Positions 6,067 through 14,437 of a stretch of 24,829 nucleotides of DNA are shown here, in pieces. The DNA is from JBDTGE01 sp050742975. GTDB lineage: Bacteria > Actinomycetota > Actinomycetes > Mycobacteriales > Jatrophihabitantaceae. The stretch is taken from NCBI GenBank assembly GCA_050742975.1, contig JBOGDQ010000174.1, forward strand, positions 1 through 24,829. The letters are read 5' to 3'. The stretch's first letter is position 1, and each line of letters starts with the position of its first letter. Position numbers and translations under genes: made by a program. The notes beneath the pieces are model-generated. The model saw nothing but the letters and a program-made list of their open reading frames with translations, did no database searches and was not told where the DNA came from.

Positions 6067-7214
6067 CCCTGCCCGCGCCGCTGTACGGTCCGGCGTTCGG
6101 CAGCTACGCCGCGGACGAGGTCGCGTGGCTGCTGACCGACCTGTCCCACGCCGAGCTCGAGGCGCCGACCGAGGAGCGCGAGGAGGCTATCCAGTCCGGC
6201 GGCGCTCACTACGCCGAGTCGTTGCCGGTGGAGTACCAGCCGTCGGCGCAGTACCGCTCGCTGTTCCACCGGGCGCTGGACGAGAGCGCGGAGCGGCTGG
6301 CGCACGCCGTCGGCGTCGCGACCGAACTCGTGCTGGCCGAGCGCGGGCCGGTGCCGGTGCTGGTGTCCCTCGCGCGGGCGGGCACGCCGGTCGGCGTGCT
6401 GATGCGGCGGTGGGCGCGGTTCGCGCATGGTGACGTGCTGCCCCACTACGCGGCGAGCATCGTGCGCGGGCGCGGCCTCGACGCCGTCGCGCTGCGCTAC
6501 CTGGCCGAGCACCACGACCCGTCGTCGATCGTGTTCGTCGACGGGTGGACCGGCAAGGGTGCCATCGCCCGCGAGTTGACCGCCGCCGTGGAGGAAGCCG
6601 AGCTCGGCACCGCGTTCGTCCCGGACCTCGCCGTGCTCGCCGACACCGGCTCCTGCGTGCGGACGTACGGGACGCGCGAGGACTTCCTCATCCCGTCCGC
6701 CTGCCTGAACTCGACGGTGTCGGGGCTGGTGTCGCGCACGGTCCTCAATGACCGGCTGATCGGGCCCGACCAGTTCCACGGTGCCAAGTTCTACGCGGAC
6801 CTCGCAGCCGACGACGTGTCCGGCGCGTTCCTCGACGCGGTGAGCGCGCGCTTCGGTGCCGTCGCCGACGCGGTGGAGCGGGATTGGCAAGCGGTGCGCG
6901 ACAGCGACCGCGAGCCGACCTGGGCCGGGTGGCGCTCGGTGGAGCAGATCAGCGCGCGCTACGGGATCGACGACGTCAACCTGGTCAAGCCGGGTGTCGG
7001 CGAGACGACCCGGGTGCTGCTGCGCCGGGTGCCGTGGAAGATCCTGGCCCGCCCCGACCGCGCCGACGATCTCGGGCACATCCGGCTGCTCGCCGAGCAG
7101 CGTGGCGTCCCGGTCGAGTACGTCGACGATCTGGCGTACACGTGCGTCGGGCTGATCCACCCGCGGTTCACCCGGGGTGCGACCGGCGCGGACGGCCGTG
7201 CGGCCGCGCGATGA
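6063..7214 (+). CDS. StiP family protein (PRTase-like/cysteine-protease-like) with Pelota-type RNA-binding domain
   Basis: This 383-residue protein fits the StiP family found in stress-inducible Ter operons. The core has LVSLARAGTPVGVLMRRW (100-117), the phosphoribosyltransferase-like loop IVFVDGWTGKGAIAREL (156-172) and the conserved block IPSACLNSTVSGLVSRT (210-226), whose C214 is the likely reason for the 'cysteine protease' label. Residues about 316-365 (VLLRRVPWKILAR ... VPVEYVDDLAYTCVGLIHP) form the Pelota-like RNA-binding module. The GTG at 6063 overlaps the preceding TGA (GTGA); a GTG at 6012 would intrude far into the previous gene. The next gene starts in an ATGA overlap. Its activity is unproven. 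The RNA-binding part suggests contact with RNA or a nucleotide-like metabolite. Confidence 0.9.
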   Translation: MTLPAPLYGPAFGSYAADEVAWLLTDLSHAELEAPTEEREEAIQSGGAHYAESLPVEYQPSAQYRSLFHRALDESAERLAHAVGVATELVLAERGPVPVLVSLARAGTPVGVLMRRWARFAHGDVLPHYAASIVRGRGLDAVALRYLAEHHDPSSIVFVDGWTGKGAIARELTAAVEEAELGTAFVPDLAVLADTGSCVRTYGTREDFLIPSACLNSTVSGLVSRTVLNDRLIGPDQFHGAKFYADLAADDVSGAFLDAVSARFGAVADAVERDWQAVRDSDREPTWAGWRSVEQISARYGIDDVNLVKPGVGETTRVLLRRVPWKILARPDRADDLGHIRLLAEQRGVPVEYVDDLAYTCVGLIHPRFTRGATGADGRAAAR

Positions 7215-8008
7215 CCGCGCTCGTCGCGACCGACCTGGACCGCACGCTCATCTACTCGCGCCGGGCGATGTCGCTCGGTGACGTATCGCCACCGATGACG
7301 TGCGTGGAGGTTCACGCGGGCAGGCAAGCCGCGTTCATGACCGAGGCCTGCGCACACGACCTCGACGAACTGAGCCGGATCGCGACCGTCGTCCCGGTGA
7401 CCACCCGCATCGACAGCCAGTACCGGCGCGTCACGCTGCCGATGCCGCCGCCCAGGTACGTGGTGGCCGCGAACGGCGGCGTGCTGTACGTCGACGGCCT
7501 GCCCGACCGGGCCTGGTCGGCGGCGATACGCCGGGAACTGGCCGGGCAGTTCCCGTTCTCGTCGGTGTGGGACTTCGTCACGCACGTCTGCCACCCCGAC
7601 TGGACGGTCAAGATCCGCAACGCCGACGGCCTGTTCTGCTATGCGGTGGTCCACCCAGGCCGGCTGCCCGCGGGTTTCGTCGACGACGTCGCCGGCTGGG
7701 CGTCCGAGCGCGGCTGGCGCACCTCGTTTCAGGGGCGCAAGCTCTACTGGGTTCCGGCGGCGCTCACCAAGAGCGCCGCGGTCGCCGAGGTCGCGCGCCG
7801 GGCCGAGGCCCGAACCGTGCTGGCGGCCGGTGACTCGCTGCTGGACGTCGACCTGCTGCTGGCCGCCGACCGGGGCATCCACCCGGCGCACGGCGAGTTG
7901 TTCGACCGCGGCTGGTCGGCGCCCACGGTCGTCCGGACCCGGCAGCGTGGCGCGCTCGCGGGCGAGGAGATCGTCACCTGGTTCGCCGACCAGGTCTCGG
8001 CCCGCTGA
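7211..8008 (+). CDS. HAD-superfamily hydrolase of the Ter module
   Basis: The protein is 265 residues. All four HAD motifs are present: DLDRT with nucleophile D8 and D10; the threonine motif in VPVTTR (61-66); K187 in ALTKSAAV; and GDSLLDVDLL (207-216) with D212/D214. A cap-like insert lies between motifs II and III. HAD phosphatases of this type remove a phosphate from a small molecule, so this is probably the last dephosphorylation step of the Ter-linked metabolite. It overlaps the StiP gene by 4 bp (ATGA) and ends the operon. The gap of 38 bp to the next gene has no clear terminator. Confidence 0.9.
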   Translation: MTALVATDLDRTLIYSRRAMSLGDVSPPMTCVEVHAGRQAAFMTEACAHDLDELSRIATVVPVTTRIDSQYRRVTLPMPPPRYVVAANGGVLYVDGLPDRAWSAAIRRELAGQFPFSSVWDFVTHVCHPDWTVKIRNADGLFCYAVVHPGRLPAGFVDDVAGWASERGWRTSFQGRKLYWVPAALTKSAAVAEVARRAEARTVLAAGDSLLDVDLLLAADRGIHPAHGELFDRGWSAPTVVRTRQRGALAGEEIVTWFADQVSAR

Positions 8009-8046
8009 CCCTTCCCGGCGGCAGCGGATTCTGCAACGGTGGCATC

Positions 8047-9864
8047 ATGACAAATCGGACCCTGTGCCTCGTCACGACCTCGATCCTCACCCTCGGTCTG
8101 GTCGGCGCCGCGCCCGCGGTCGCCGAGCGCGGGCAGCAGCCCGGCCACCCGCACGGCTGCTCGTCCGGTGCGCACACCCTTGCTCCGTATGGCTCTCACG
8201 TCTATCCGGATCTGGGCAACGGCGGCTATCGCAGCGTGCACAGCGACGTCCACCTGGTCTACGACGCCGTCGCGAACCGGTTCCTGCCCGGAAACCGCGT
8301 CGAGCTCACCGATCGCGCGACGCAGTGCCTGACCGACTTCAGCCTCGACTTCGAGCGCACGTCGGTCGATCCGGTCGACGGGCCGGACCTGACGGTGCGA
8401 TCGGTCAGCGTGAACGGGCGCCCGGCGAGCTTCCGGTTCGTCCAACCGACGTACGCCGGTGACCCGAAGGGGCAGAACGACCGCGATCCCCGCGCGCACG
8501 AGATGTCGCAGCTGAACCCGGTCGGCGGACCGGCGAACAACCCGCTCCCGCCGGCGTGCTCGCCGGAGCTGACCGACGAACGTGCCTCGCAGCAGAACTC
8601 GCGCAACGGCCAGCAGTGTCCGGCGAACAAGCTGGTGATCATGCCGCCGCGCAACCTGCGCTCCGGCTCGACGTTCACCGTCACCGTCGACTACACGGGC
8701 CGCCCCGGGCTGCACAACGACGGCGACGGCTCGACCGAGGGCTGGTTCCGCTCGAACGACCCGGCGGGCGACGGTGGGTTCGTCACCACCGAGCCGGCCG
8801 GCACCGAGGACTGGATGCCGCTGAACAACCATCCCAGCGCGAAGCCGACCTACGACTTCTACGAGACGGTCACCAAGGGCCGGACCGCGATCGCCAACGG
8901 CGTGCTGATCTCCCACACCTCGAACCGGCCCGACCGGAACTTCCCCGACGGATCAACTACGTGGCGCTGGCACTCGCCCGCCCCGATCGCGAACTACCTG
9001 GTCGAGAGCAGCGTCGGCTCGTTCGACCTGACCGAGCGGACCGCGGACAACGGCGTTCGGTACTACGAGGCGCAGGGCGCCTCCATCACGGCCGCGCAGA
9101 AGCAGAAGAACCTCGCGATCATGAACCAGCAGGAGGACATCACCAACTTCCAGAGCCTGTTCAACGGCACCTACCCGTTCACCTCTGCCGGAGTCCTCGT
9201 CGGCGTCCCGTCGGCCAGCTTCGAGGAGGAGATGCAGACGATGATCACGTTCGCCGGCGGGCGGATCGACCTGGACACGCTGAACCACGAGAACATGCAC
9301 CAGTGGTGGGGCGACAACGTCTCCGAGGGCCAGTTCAACCTGACGTTCTTCAAGGAGGGCATGGCCACGCTGGGGGAGTACCTGTTCGCCGCGCGTACCG
9401 CCGAAACGGCGGCGGGCGGCCCGTACACGGCCGCCGGGCAGGCCGCCTTCGAGGCGTCCCTGGTCAGCCGGTTCGACAGGAACTACGCGAACACCGGCAG
9501 CCTCTGGACGGGCGCGCCCTCCGACCCCACGCCCTACAGCCTGTTCGCCGGCAGCAGCACGTACACCCGGCCGGGGACGGCGTACCTCGCGCTGCGGCAG
9601 ATCCTCGGCAAGACCAACTTCGCCCAGGCGCTGCAGTGGATCCAGCGCAGCTACGGCGGGCGCAGCATCACCGAGGTGCAACTCGAAGCCGGATTCGCGC
9701 ACTGGATGCCGAACCGGAGCCGCGCCTGCAGCCACCGGCTCGACCAGTTCTTCAGCCAGTGGTTCGACACGGCGTACCCGACCGGTAGCGCGTCCAAGCC
9801 GCAGCTCACCGGTCCCGGACTGGACGGTCCCGGCTTCTACAACGCGTCGGGTGGCTGCGGCTGA
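8047..9864 (+). CDS. Secreted M1-family zinc metallopeptidase
   Basis: A 605-residue aminopeptidase-N-like enzyme. Residues 1-27 form a signal peptide: MTNR, a hydrophobic run with LTLGLVGAAP, then an AVA cleavage site. The zinc site is complete: HENMH at 414-418 (HExxH) and E437 in FFKEGMATLGEYLF, 19 residues after the second histidine, as in the HEXXHX18E signature. The GAMEN exopeptidase loop is replaced by SASFEEEMQ (390-397). The N-terminal beta domain runs to about residue 270 (YRSVHSDVHLVYD, TVTVDYTGRPG, EDWMPLNNHPSAKPTYDF). There are about a dozen cysteines or fewer, and no sorting signal or transmembrane tail, so it is probably released. Its stop is 3 bp from the convergent coxG stop. 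Substrates are unknown. Confidence 0.92.
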   Translation: MTNRTLCLVTTSILTLGLVGAAPAVAERGQQPGHPHGCSSGAHTLAPYGSHVYPDLGNGGYRSVHSDVHLVYDAVANRFLPGNRVELTDRATQCLTDFSLDFERTSVDPVDGPDLTVRSVSVNGRPASFRFVQPTYAGDPKGQNDRDPRAHEMSQLNPVGGPANNPLPPACSPELTDERASQQNSRNGQQCPANKLVIMPPRNLRSGSTFTVTVDYTGRPGLHNDGDGSTEGWFRSNDPAGDGGFVTTEPAGTEDWMPLNNHPSAKPTYDFYETVTKGRTAIANGVLISHTSNRPDRNFPDGSTTWRWHSPAPIANYLVESSVGSFDLTERTADNGVRYYEAQGASITAAQKQKNLAIMNQQEDITNFQSLFNGTYPFTSAGVLVGVPSASFEEEMQTMITFAGGRIDLDTLNHENMHQWWGDNVSEGQFNLTFFKEGMATLGEYLFAARTAETAAGGPYTAAGQAAFEASLVSRFDRNYANTGSLWTGAPSDPTPYSLFAGSSTYTRPGTAYLALRQILGKTNFAQALQWIQRSYGGRSITEVQLEAGFAHWMPNRSRACSHRLDQFFSQWFDTAYPTGSASKPQLTGPGLDGPGFYNASGGCG

Positions 9865-9867
9865 GCG

Positions 9868-10593
9868 TCAGTGCTTGCGGCGGCGGCGGACGGCGATCAG
9901 CAGGACGAGCAGGGCCAGCGCGACCGGCGCCAGCCGCTTGGCGATGGCCGGGCCCGCGGACTCGATCAGGTTGATCGGCTCGACGTCCGGCCGCGGTGTG
10001 ACCGGCTGCTTTGGCGTTACTGCCCTTCCTGAGTCGGTCACGGTCACGGTGGGCTCGGACGCCGCCGACGGTGCGGTGGTGGCCGCTGGTTCGGCGTCGG
10101 GCGCAGGATCCGTGGCCGGGGGAGCAGAAGCGGTTGTCGGCGCGGCGTCGCCCTCGGTGAGCTTGCCGGCCAGGCAGTCCGCGAACTGGCCGATCAGCTT
10201 GTTGCCGACGTCGACCATCACGCCCCGGCCGAATTGCGCCGGCTTGCCGGTGATCTCCAGCTCGGTCAGCACGCCCACCTGGGTCGATCCGCCGTCGTCA
10301 GTGAGGGTCGCGGTGACCTTTGCAGACGCGGTGCCGTTGCCGCGGGAGTCGCGCCCGCGCGCGTCGATCACGGCGCGGTGGGTGGCCTCGTCCTTCTCGA
10401 CGAAGCTGGCCTTTCCCTTGTAGGTCAGGCCGATCGGCCCGAGCTTGACCTTCACCGTCCCGGTGAAGTCGTCCCCGTCGACCGAGTCGATCGCGGCGCC
10501 GGGCATGCACGGCGCGATCCGCTCGATGTCGAGCAGCACCCGCCAGGCCTCGTCGACGCCGACCGGGACGGTGAAGGAGTGCTCGAGCTGCAC
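9868..10593 (-). CDS. coxG: CoxG-like SRPBCC protein with C-terminal membrane anchor
   Basis: CoxG proteins are SRPBCC-fold accessory factors of carbon-monoxide dehydrogenase clusters, and in some bacteria help attach the enzyme to the membrane. Residues 1-150 match: SFTVPVGVDEAWRVLLDIE, IAPCMPGAAI, VKVKLGPIGLTYKGKASF, then TELEITGKPAQFGRGVM. Next comes a low-complexity Ala/Pro/Thr stretch of about 65 residues, a hydrophobic segment LAPVALALLVLLIAV, and a basic end RRRRKH. This makes it a tail-anchored protein with the SRPBCC domain in the cytoplasm. It starts with GTG at 10593, preceded by AGGAAG, 16 bp after the coxM stop. It is the last gene of the cluster. The 241-residue length exceeds a bare CoxG domain because of the linker and anchor. 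Confidence 0.9.
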   Translation of the reverse strand: MQLEHSFTVPVGVDEAWRVLLDIERIAPCMPGAAIDSVDGDDFTGTVKVKLGPIGLTYKGKASFVEKDEATHRAVIDARGRDSRGNGTASAKVTATLTDDGGSTQVGVLTELEITGKPAQFGRGVMVDVGNKLIGQFADCLAGKLTEGDAAPTTASAPPATDPAPDAEPAATTAPSAASEPTVTVTDSGRAVTPKQPVTPRPDVEPINLIESAGPAIAKRLAPVALALLVLLIAVRRRRKH

Positions 10594-10609
10594 GTGATCG
10601 TCTTCCTAT

Positions 10610-11467
10610 TCAGATTCCGGCGGCGGTGAGCACCGCGCGCCTGGTCAACACCCTAGCCAGGTGCTCGCGGTAGTCGGCCTTGCCGGACAGGTCGCTCGGG
10701 GCACTCGTCCCCTCGGCCGCGTGCTCGGCCGCCGCGCCGATCGGATCGGACGACGCGTCCACCCCGGCGAGCGCGGACTCGACCGCCGCGGCCCGCAGCG
10801 GCGTCGAACCCATGTTGGTCAGCCCGATCCGCGCCTCGGCGATGGCGCCGTCGGATCGCTTCACCAAGGCCGCGACCGCGACGATCGACCAGGCCTGGGC
10901 CACCCGGTTGAACTTCTCGTAGTGCGAGCTCCAGCCCTCTCCGAGCTTCGGCACTCGGATCGCGGTCAGCAACTCGTCCGCCGACAGCGCCGTGGTCAGG
11001 TAGTCCTGGAAGAAGTCCGCAGCCGCGATGCGCCGCTCGCCCGACGGGCCGACCGCGACGAACTCGCAGTCCAGGGCGAGGGCGACGGCGCCGAGGTCGC
11101 CGGCCGGGTCGGCGTGCGCCAGGGCCCCGCCGAAGGTCCCGCGGTGCCGCACCTGCGGGTCGGCCACCGTCGCCGTAGCCTGCGCGATCAACGGGGCGTG
11201 CTGCCGGACGAGCGCGTCGTGCATGACGTCGTCGTGCGTGGTCATCGCGCCGATGACGATCGCGTCGCCGTCCTCGCGGATCCCGCTCAGCTCCGGCACC
11301 CGCCCGACATCGACGATCGTCGAGGGGTAGGCCAGCCGCAGCCGCAGCACGGGGATCAGCGACTGCCCGCCGGCCAGCACCTTGCCGTCCTCGCCGGCCG
11401 AACTGATCGCGGACACCGCCTCGTCGATCGAGCCGGGCCGCACGTAGTCGAACGCGGCGGGAATCAT
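10610..11467 (-). CDS. coxM: CODH-type FAD-binding medium subunit
   Basis: This 285-residue subunit passes electrons from the iron-sulfur subunit to FAD in molybdenum hydroxylases. The FAD-binding motifs are visible: AGGQSLIPVLRLRL (32-45) and TFGGALAHADPAGD (111-124), preceded by the usual DPQVRHRG. The N-terminus AFDYVRPGSIDEAVSAI is typical, and the C-terminal CO_deh_flav_C region includes YEKFNRVAQAWSIVAVAA. Its ATG at 11467 overlaps the coxL stop (ATGA), so synthesis is coupled. The position after coxS and coxL (order S-L-M) is the form II arrangement; form I clusters are M-S-L. Confidence 0.95.
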   Translation of the reverse strand: MIPAAFDYVRPGSIDEAVSAISSAGEDGKVLAGGQSLIPVLRLRLAYPSTIVDVGRVPELSGIREDGDAIVIGAMTTHDDVMHDALVRQHAPLIAQATATVADPQVRHRGTFGGALAHADPAGDLGAVALALDCEFVAVGPSGERRIAAADFFQDYLTTALSADELLTAIRVPKLGEGWSSHYEKFNRVAQAWSIVAVAALVKRSDGAIAEARIGLTNMGSTPLRAAAVESALAGVDASSDPIGAAAEHAAEGTSAPSDLSGKADYREHLARVLTRRAVLTAAGI

Positions 11468-13911
11468 GCCGCACCGCCGTCCGAGGTGCTGGTACTGGCG
11501 CCACCGTAGGCATTGGTGCCGCCCGCTGCCCGATCGCCGTCGCCACTGTGGATGGCCCGCCAGACACGCTCGGGCGTGGTCGGCATCTGCACGTCGGTCA
11601 CGCCGAACGGACGCAGCGCGTCGACGACCGCGTTCACGACCGCGGGCGTGGACGCGATGGTGCCCGCCTCGCCGACTCCCTTGACGCCGAGCGGGTTGTC
11701 CGTCGACGGCGACACAGTGCGATCGGTCGTGAACGAGGGCAGGTCGACGGCCGACGGCGGCGTGTAGTCGACGAAGGTGCCGGTGGTGAGGTTGCCCGCG
11801 TCGTCGAACACCGCCTCCTCGTACAGCGCCTGCGCGATGCCCTGCGCCAGCCCGCCGTGCACCTGGCCCTCGATGATCAGTGGGTTGATCGGGTTGCCGA
11901 CGTCGTCCACGCACACGTATTTGCGGATCTTGACGTGGCCGGTCTCGGTGTCGACGTCGACCGCGCACAGGTGGGTGCCGTGCGGGAAGGAGAAGTTCGT
12001 CGGGTCGTACGTCGCGTCGGAGTCGAGCGAGGGCTCGACGCCGTCCGGAAGGTTGTGCGCGAGGAACGCCGCGAACGCGACCTCACCGATCGACACCGCC
12101 GATCCCGGTGAACCCTTCACGTTGAACGAGCCCGCCTCGAAGTCCAGATCGTCCTCGCTCGCCTCGAGCAGGTGCGCGGCGATCTTGCGGGCCTTCTCGA
12201 TCACCTTGTCCGCGGCCTTGACGATCGCGATGCCGCCGACGGACAGCGAGCGCGAGCCGTAGGTGTCCAGCCCCTTGGGTGAGGACTGGGTGTCGCCGTG
12301 GATGATCTCGACGTCCTCGAACGGCACGCCGAGCCGGTCGGCCACGATCTGGCTGAACGCCGTCTCGTGCCCCTGGCCGTGCGCGCTGGAACCGGTGACG
12401 ACCTCGACCTTGCCGGTCGCCAGCATCCGCACCGACGCGTTCTCCCAGCCGCCGGCACCGTAGTCCAGCGAGCCGAGCACGCGCGACGGTGCGAGCCCGC
12501 ACATCTCGGTGAACGTGGAGATTCCGAGCCCGAGCTGGACCGGATCCTTGCTGTCGCGGCGGCGCTTCTGCTCGGCCCGCAGCTCGTCCCAGCCCATCAG
12601 CTCGAGCGCCTTGTCGGTCGCGGCCTCGTAGTTCCCGCTGTCGTAGGTGAGCCCGCAGACGGTGGTGAACGGGAACTCCTCGTGCTTGATCCAGTTCTTG
12701 CGGCGCAGCTCCATCGGGTCCATGCCCAGCTCGGCGGCGAGCTCGTCCATGATTCGCTCGATCGCGAAGGTCGCTTCCGGCCGGCCCGCTCCGCGGTAGG
12801 CGTCGGTCGGCGTCTTGGTGGTGAAGATGCCGTCGCAGACGAAGCGGTACGCGGGGAACTTGTAGATCGCGTTGTACATGAACGCGCCGAGGATCGGGAC
12901 GCCCGGACCGACCAGCCGCAGGTACGCGCCCATGTCGGCGAGCAGGTGCACGTCCAGCCCGGTGACCGTGCCGTCGCGCCTGGCAGTGATCGTGACGTCC
13001 TGGATCTGGTCGCGCCCGTGGTGCGCTGTCATGAGCGATTCGGAGCGGGACTCGGTGAACTTGGCCGGCTTGCCGAGCTTGCGGGCCACCAGCGTGGTGA
13101 TCACCTCCTCCGGGGTGGTCGGGATCTTGCCCCCGAAGCCGCCGCCGACGTCTGGAGCCACGACGCGGACCTTCTGCTCCGGGATGCCGAGCGTGAGCGC
13201 GAGCATGGTGCGCAGGATGTGCGGCACCTGTGTGGACGAGTGCACGACGACGCCCTCGCCGACCGGCTGCACGACGGTCGAGCGCGGCTCCATGAACGAG
13301 GGGATCAGTCGCTGCTGGATGAAGCGGCGCTTGACGGTGACCTCGGCGTTGTCGAGCGCGTCCTGGATGGGCGCGCCGGTGCCGGCCGCGCCGGCCTCGA
13401 ACGTCCACGTATACGACTTGTTCGAGGTCGTGTTCGGGTGCACGAGGGTGGCGCCGTCGGCGATCGCGTCCTCCATGTGCAGCACCGGCGGCAGCGGCTC
13501 GTATTCGACGTCGATGGCCTCCAGTGCGTCCTGCGCCTCGGCCTTCGTGCGGGCCGCCACGACGGCGACGGCCTCGCCCACATGGTTGACCTGGGTGACG
13601 GCCAGGCTGGGCGCGCCGGGGTTGACCATGTCGGGGGAGACCGGCCAGGCGCACGGCAGGTTGCCCTGTGTCTCGGCGAAGTCCTGCCCGGTGTATGCCG
13701 CGATGACGCCGGGCCGCTGCAGCGCCGCGGACGCGTCGATCGAGGTGATGGTGGCGTGCGCCATCGGGCTGCGCAGGATCGCGAGGTGCACCATGCCGGG
13801 CAGCGTCATGTTGTCGGTCCAGGTGGTGCGACCGGTGATCAGGTGCTGGTCCTCCTTGCGCGGGCGGGCCTTGCCGATTTCGGCCTCCGGGCGGTCGGAC
13901 ACGGCCGTCAT
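11464..13911 (-). CDS. coxL: Form II (CODH-like) molybdenum-hydroxylase large subunit
   Basis: The 815-residue catalytic subunit binds molybdopterin cytosine dinucleotide. It belongs to the xanthine oxidase family. The active-site loop reads AYRGAGR at about residues 370-376, the form II signature; form I true CO dehydrogenases carry AYXCSFR, and that cysteine is absent here. Other motifs: DVGGGFGGK, SSAHGQGHETAFSQ, IIEGQVHGGLAQGIAQALYEE and the catalytic-glutamate segment KGVGEAGT near 744. The ATG at 13911, with GGAG a few bases before it, overlaps the coxS stop in an ATGA; the frame is open upstream but that would duplicate coxS. Form II enzymes may act on CO poorly or on other aldehyde/heterocycle substrates, so the substrate is uncertain. 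Confidence 0.95.
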   Translation of the reverse strand: MTAVSDRPEAEIGKARPRKEDQHLITGRTTWTDNMTLPGMVHLAILRSPMAHATITSIDASAALQRPGVIAAYTGQDFAETQGNLPCAWPVSPDMVNPGAPSLAVTQVNHVGEAVAVVAARTKAEAQDALEAIDVEYEPLPPVLHMEDAIADGATLVHPNTTSNKSYTWTFEAGAAGTGAPIQDALDNAEVTVKRRFIQQRLIPSFMEPRSTVVQPVGEGVVVHSSTQVPHILRTMLALTLGIPEQKVRVVAPDVGGGFGGKIPTTPEEVITTLVARKLGKPAKFTESRSESLMTAHHGRDQIQDVTITARRDGTVTGLDVHLLADMGAYLRLVGPGVPILGAFMYNAIYKFPAYRFVCDGIFTTKTPTDAYRGAGRPEATFAIERIMDELAAELGMDPMELRRKNWIKHEEFPFTTVCGLTYDSGNYEAATDKALELMGWDELRAEQKRRRDSKDPVQLGLGISTFTEMCGLAPSRVLGSLDYGAGGWENASVRMLATGKVEVVTGSSAHGQGHETAFSQIVADRLGVPFEDVEIIHGDTQSSPKGLDTYGSRSLSVGGIAIVKAADKVIEKARKIAAHLLEASEDDLDFEAGSFNVKGSPGSAVSIGEVAFAAFLAHNLPDGVEPSLDSDATYDPTNFSFPHGTHLCAVDVDTETGHVKIRKYVCVDDVGNPINPLIIEGQVHGGLAQGIAQALYEEAVFDDAGNLTTGTFVDYTPPSAVDLPSFTTDRTVSPSTDNPLGVKGVGEAGTIASTPAVVNAVVDALRPFGVTDVQMPTTPERVWRAIHSGDGDRAAGGTNAYGGASTSTSDGGAA

Positions 13912-14372
13912 GACTGTGCTCCGGCCACGGCTTGGACGGCTCGGACGATGTTCTGGTAACCGGTACAGCGGCACAGGTTGCCCTCGATGCCCTCGCGGAT
14001 CTCGCTCTCGCTCGGGTGCGGATTGTTCTTCAGCAGGTCGCGGGCAGCCATGATCATCCCCGGGGTGCAGTAGCCGCACTGCAGCGCGTGGTTCTCGTGG
14101 AACGCCTGCTGCATCGGGTGCAGGACGCCGTCGGACTCCAGGCCCTCGATCGTGGTCACGTCACCTCCGTCGGCCTGGACGGCGAGGACGGTGCAGCTCT
14201 TGACGCTGCGCCCGTCGAGGTCGACCGTGCAGGCGCCGCAGTTGCTGGTGTCGCAGCCCACGACCGTCCCGACCTTGCCCAGCTGTTCGCGCAGGTAGTG
14301 GACCAGGAGTGTTCGCGGCTCGACCTCGTCCGAGTACCGAACTCCGTCGACGGTGAGGTTGATCTTGGTCAT
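13908..14372 (-). CDS. coxS: CODH-type [2Fe-2S] small subunit
   Basis: The 154-residue ferredoxin-like subunit holds two [2Fe-2S] clusters. The plant-type cluster ligands are C40, C45, C48 (GCDTSNCGAC) and C60. The second cluster uses C99 and C102 (QCGYCTPGM), then C134 and C136 (NLCRCTGYQNI). It relays electrons from the molybdenum site in coxL to FAD in coxM. The length is standard. The ATG at 14372 has the purine-rich GAGGGG (complement of 14383-14388) 10 bases upstream, which decides the start. It is the first of the S-L-M-G block and overlaps coxL by 4 bp. Confidence 0.96.
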   Translation of the reverse strand: MTKINLTVDGVRYSDEVEPRTLLVHYLREQLGKVGTVVGCDTSNCGACTVDLDGRSVKSCTVLAVQADGGDVTTIEGLESDGVLHPMQQAFHENHALQCGYCTPGMIMAARDLLKNNPHPSESEIREGIEGNLCRCTGYQNIVRAVQAVAGAQS

Positions 14373-14437
14373 GACGCATTCACCCCTCGGTAGGCCTAGG
14401 ACGAACGTAGCGTGCGGCCCGGCACAATTCGACCCCG
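14373..14437 (-). promoter_or_regulatory. Gap between xdhC and coxS with ribosome site and possible promoter
   Basis: This 65-bp gap splits the cluster into accessory genes (coxD, coxE, xdhC) and structural genes (coxS-L-M-G). Besides the GAGGGG ribosome site it contains TACGTT on the minus strand (complement of 14404-14409), a TANNNT candidate -10, but no clear -35 at 17 bp. The structural genes may have their own promoter in addition to read-through. Confidence 0.35.

Noticed and set aside
12298..13959. 553-codon plus-strand open frame opposite coxL
   Set aside because: Same reason: antisense to a motif-rich catalytic subunit with no family signature of its own.
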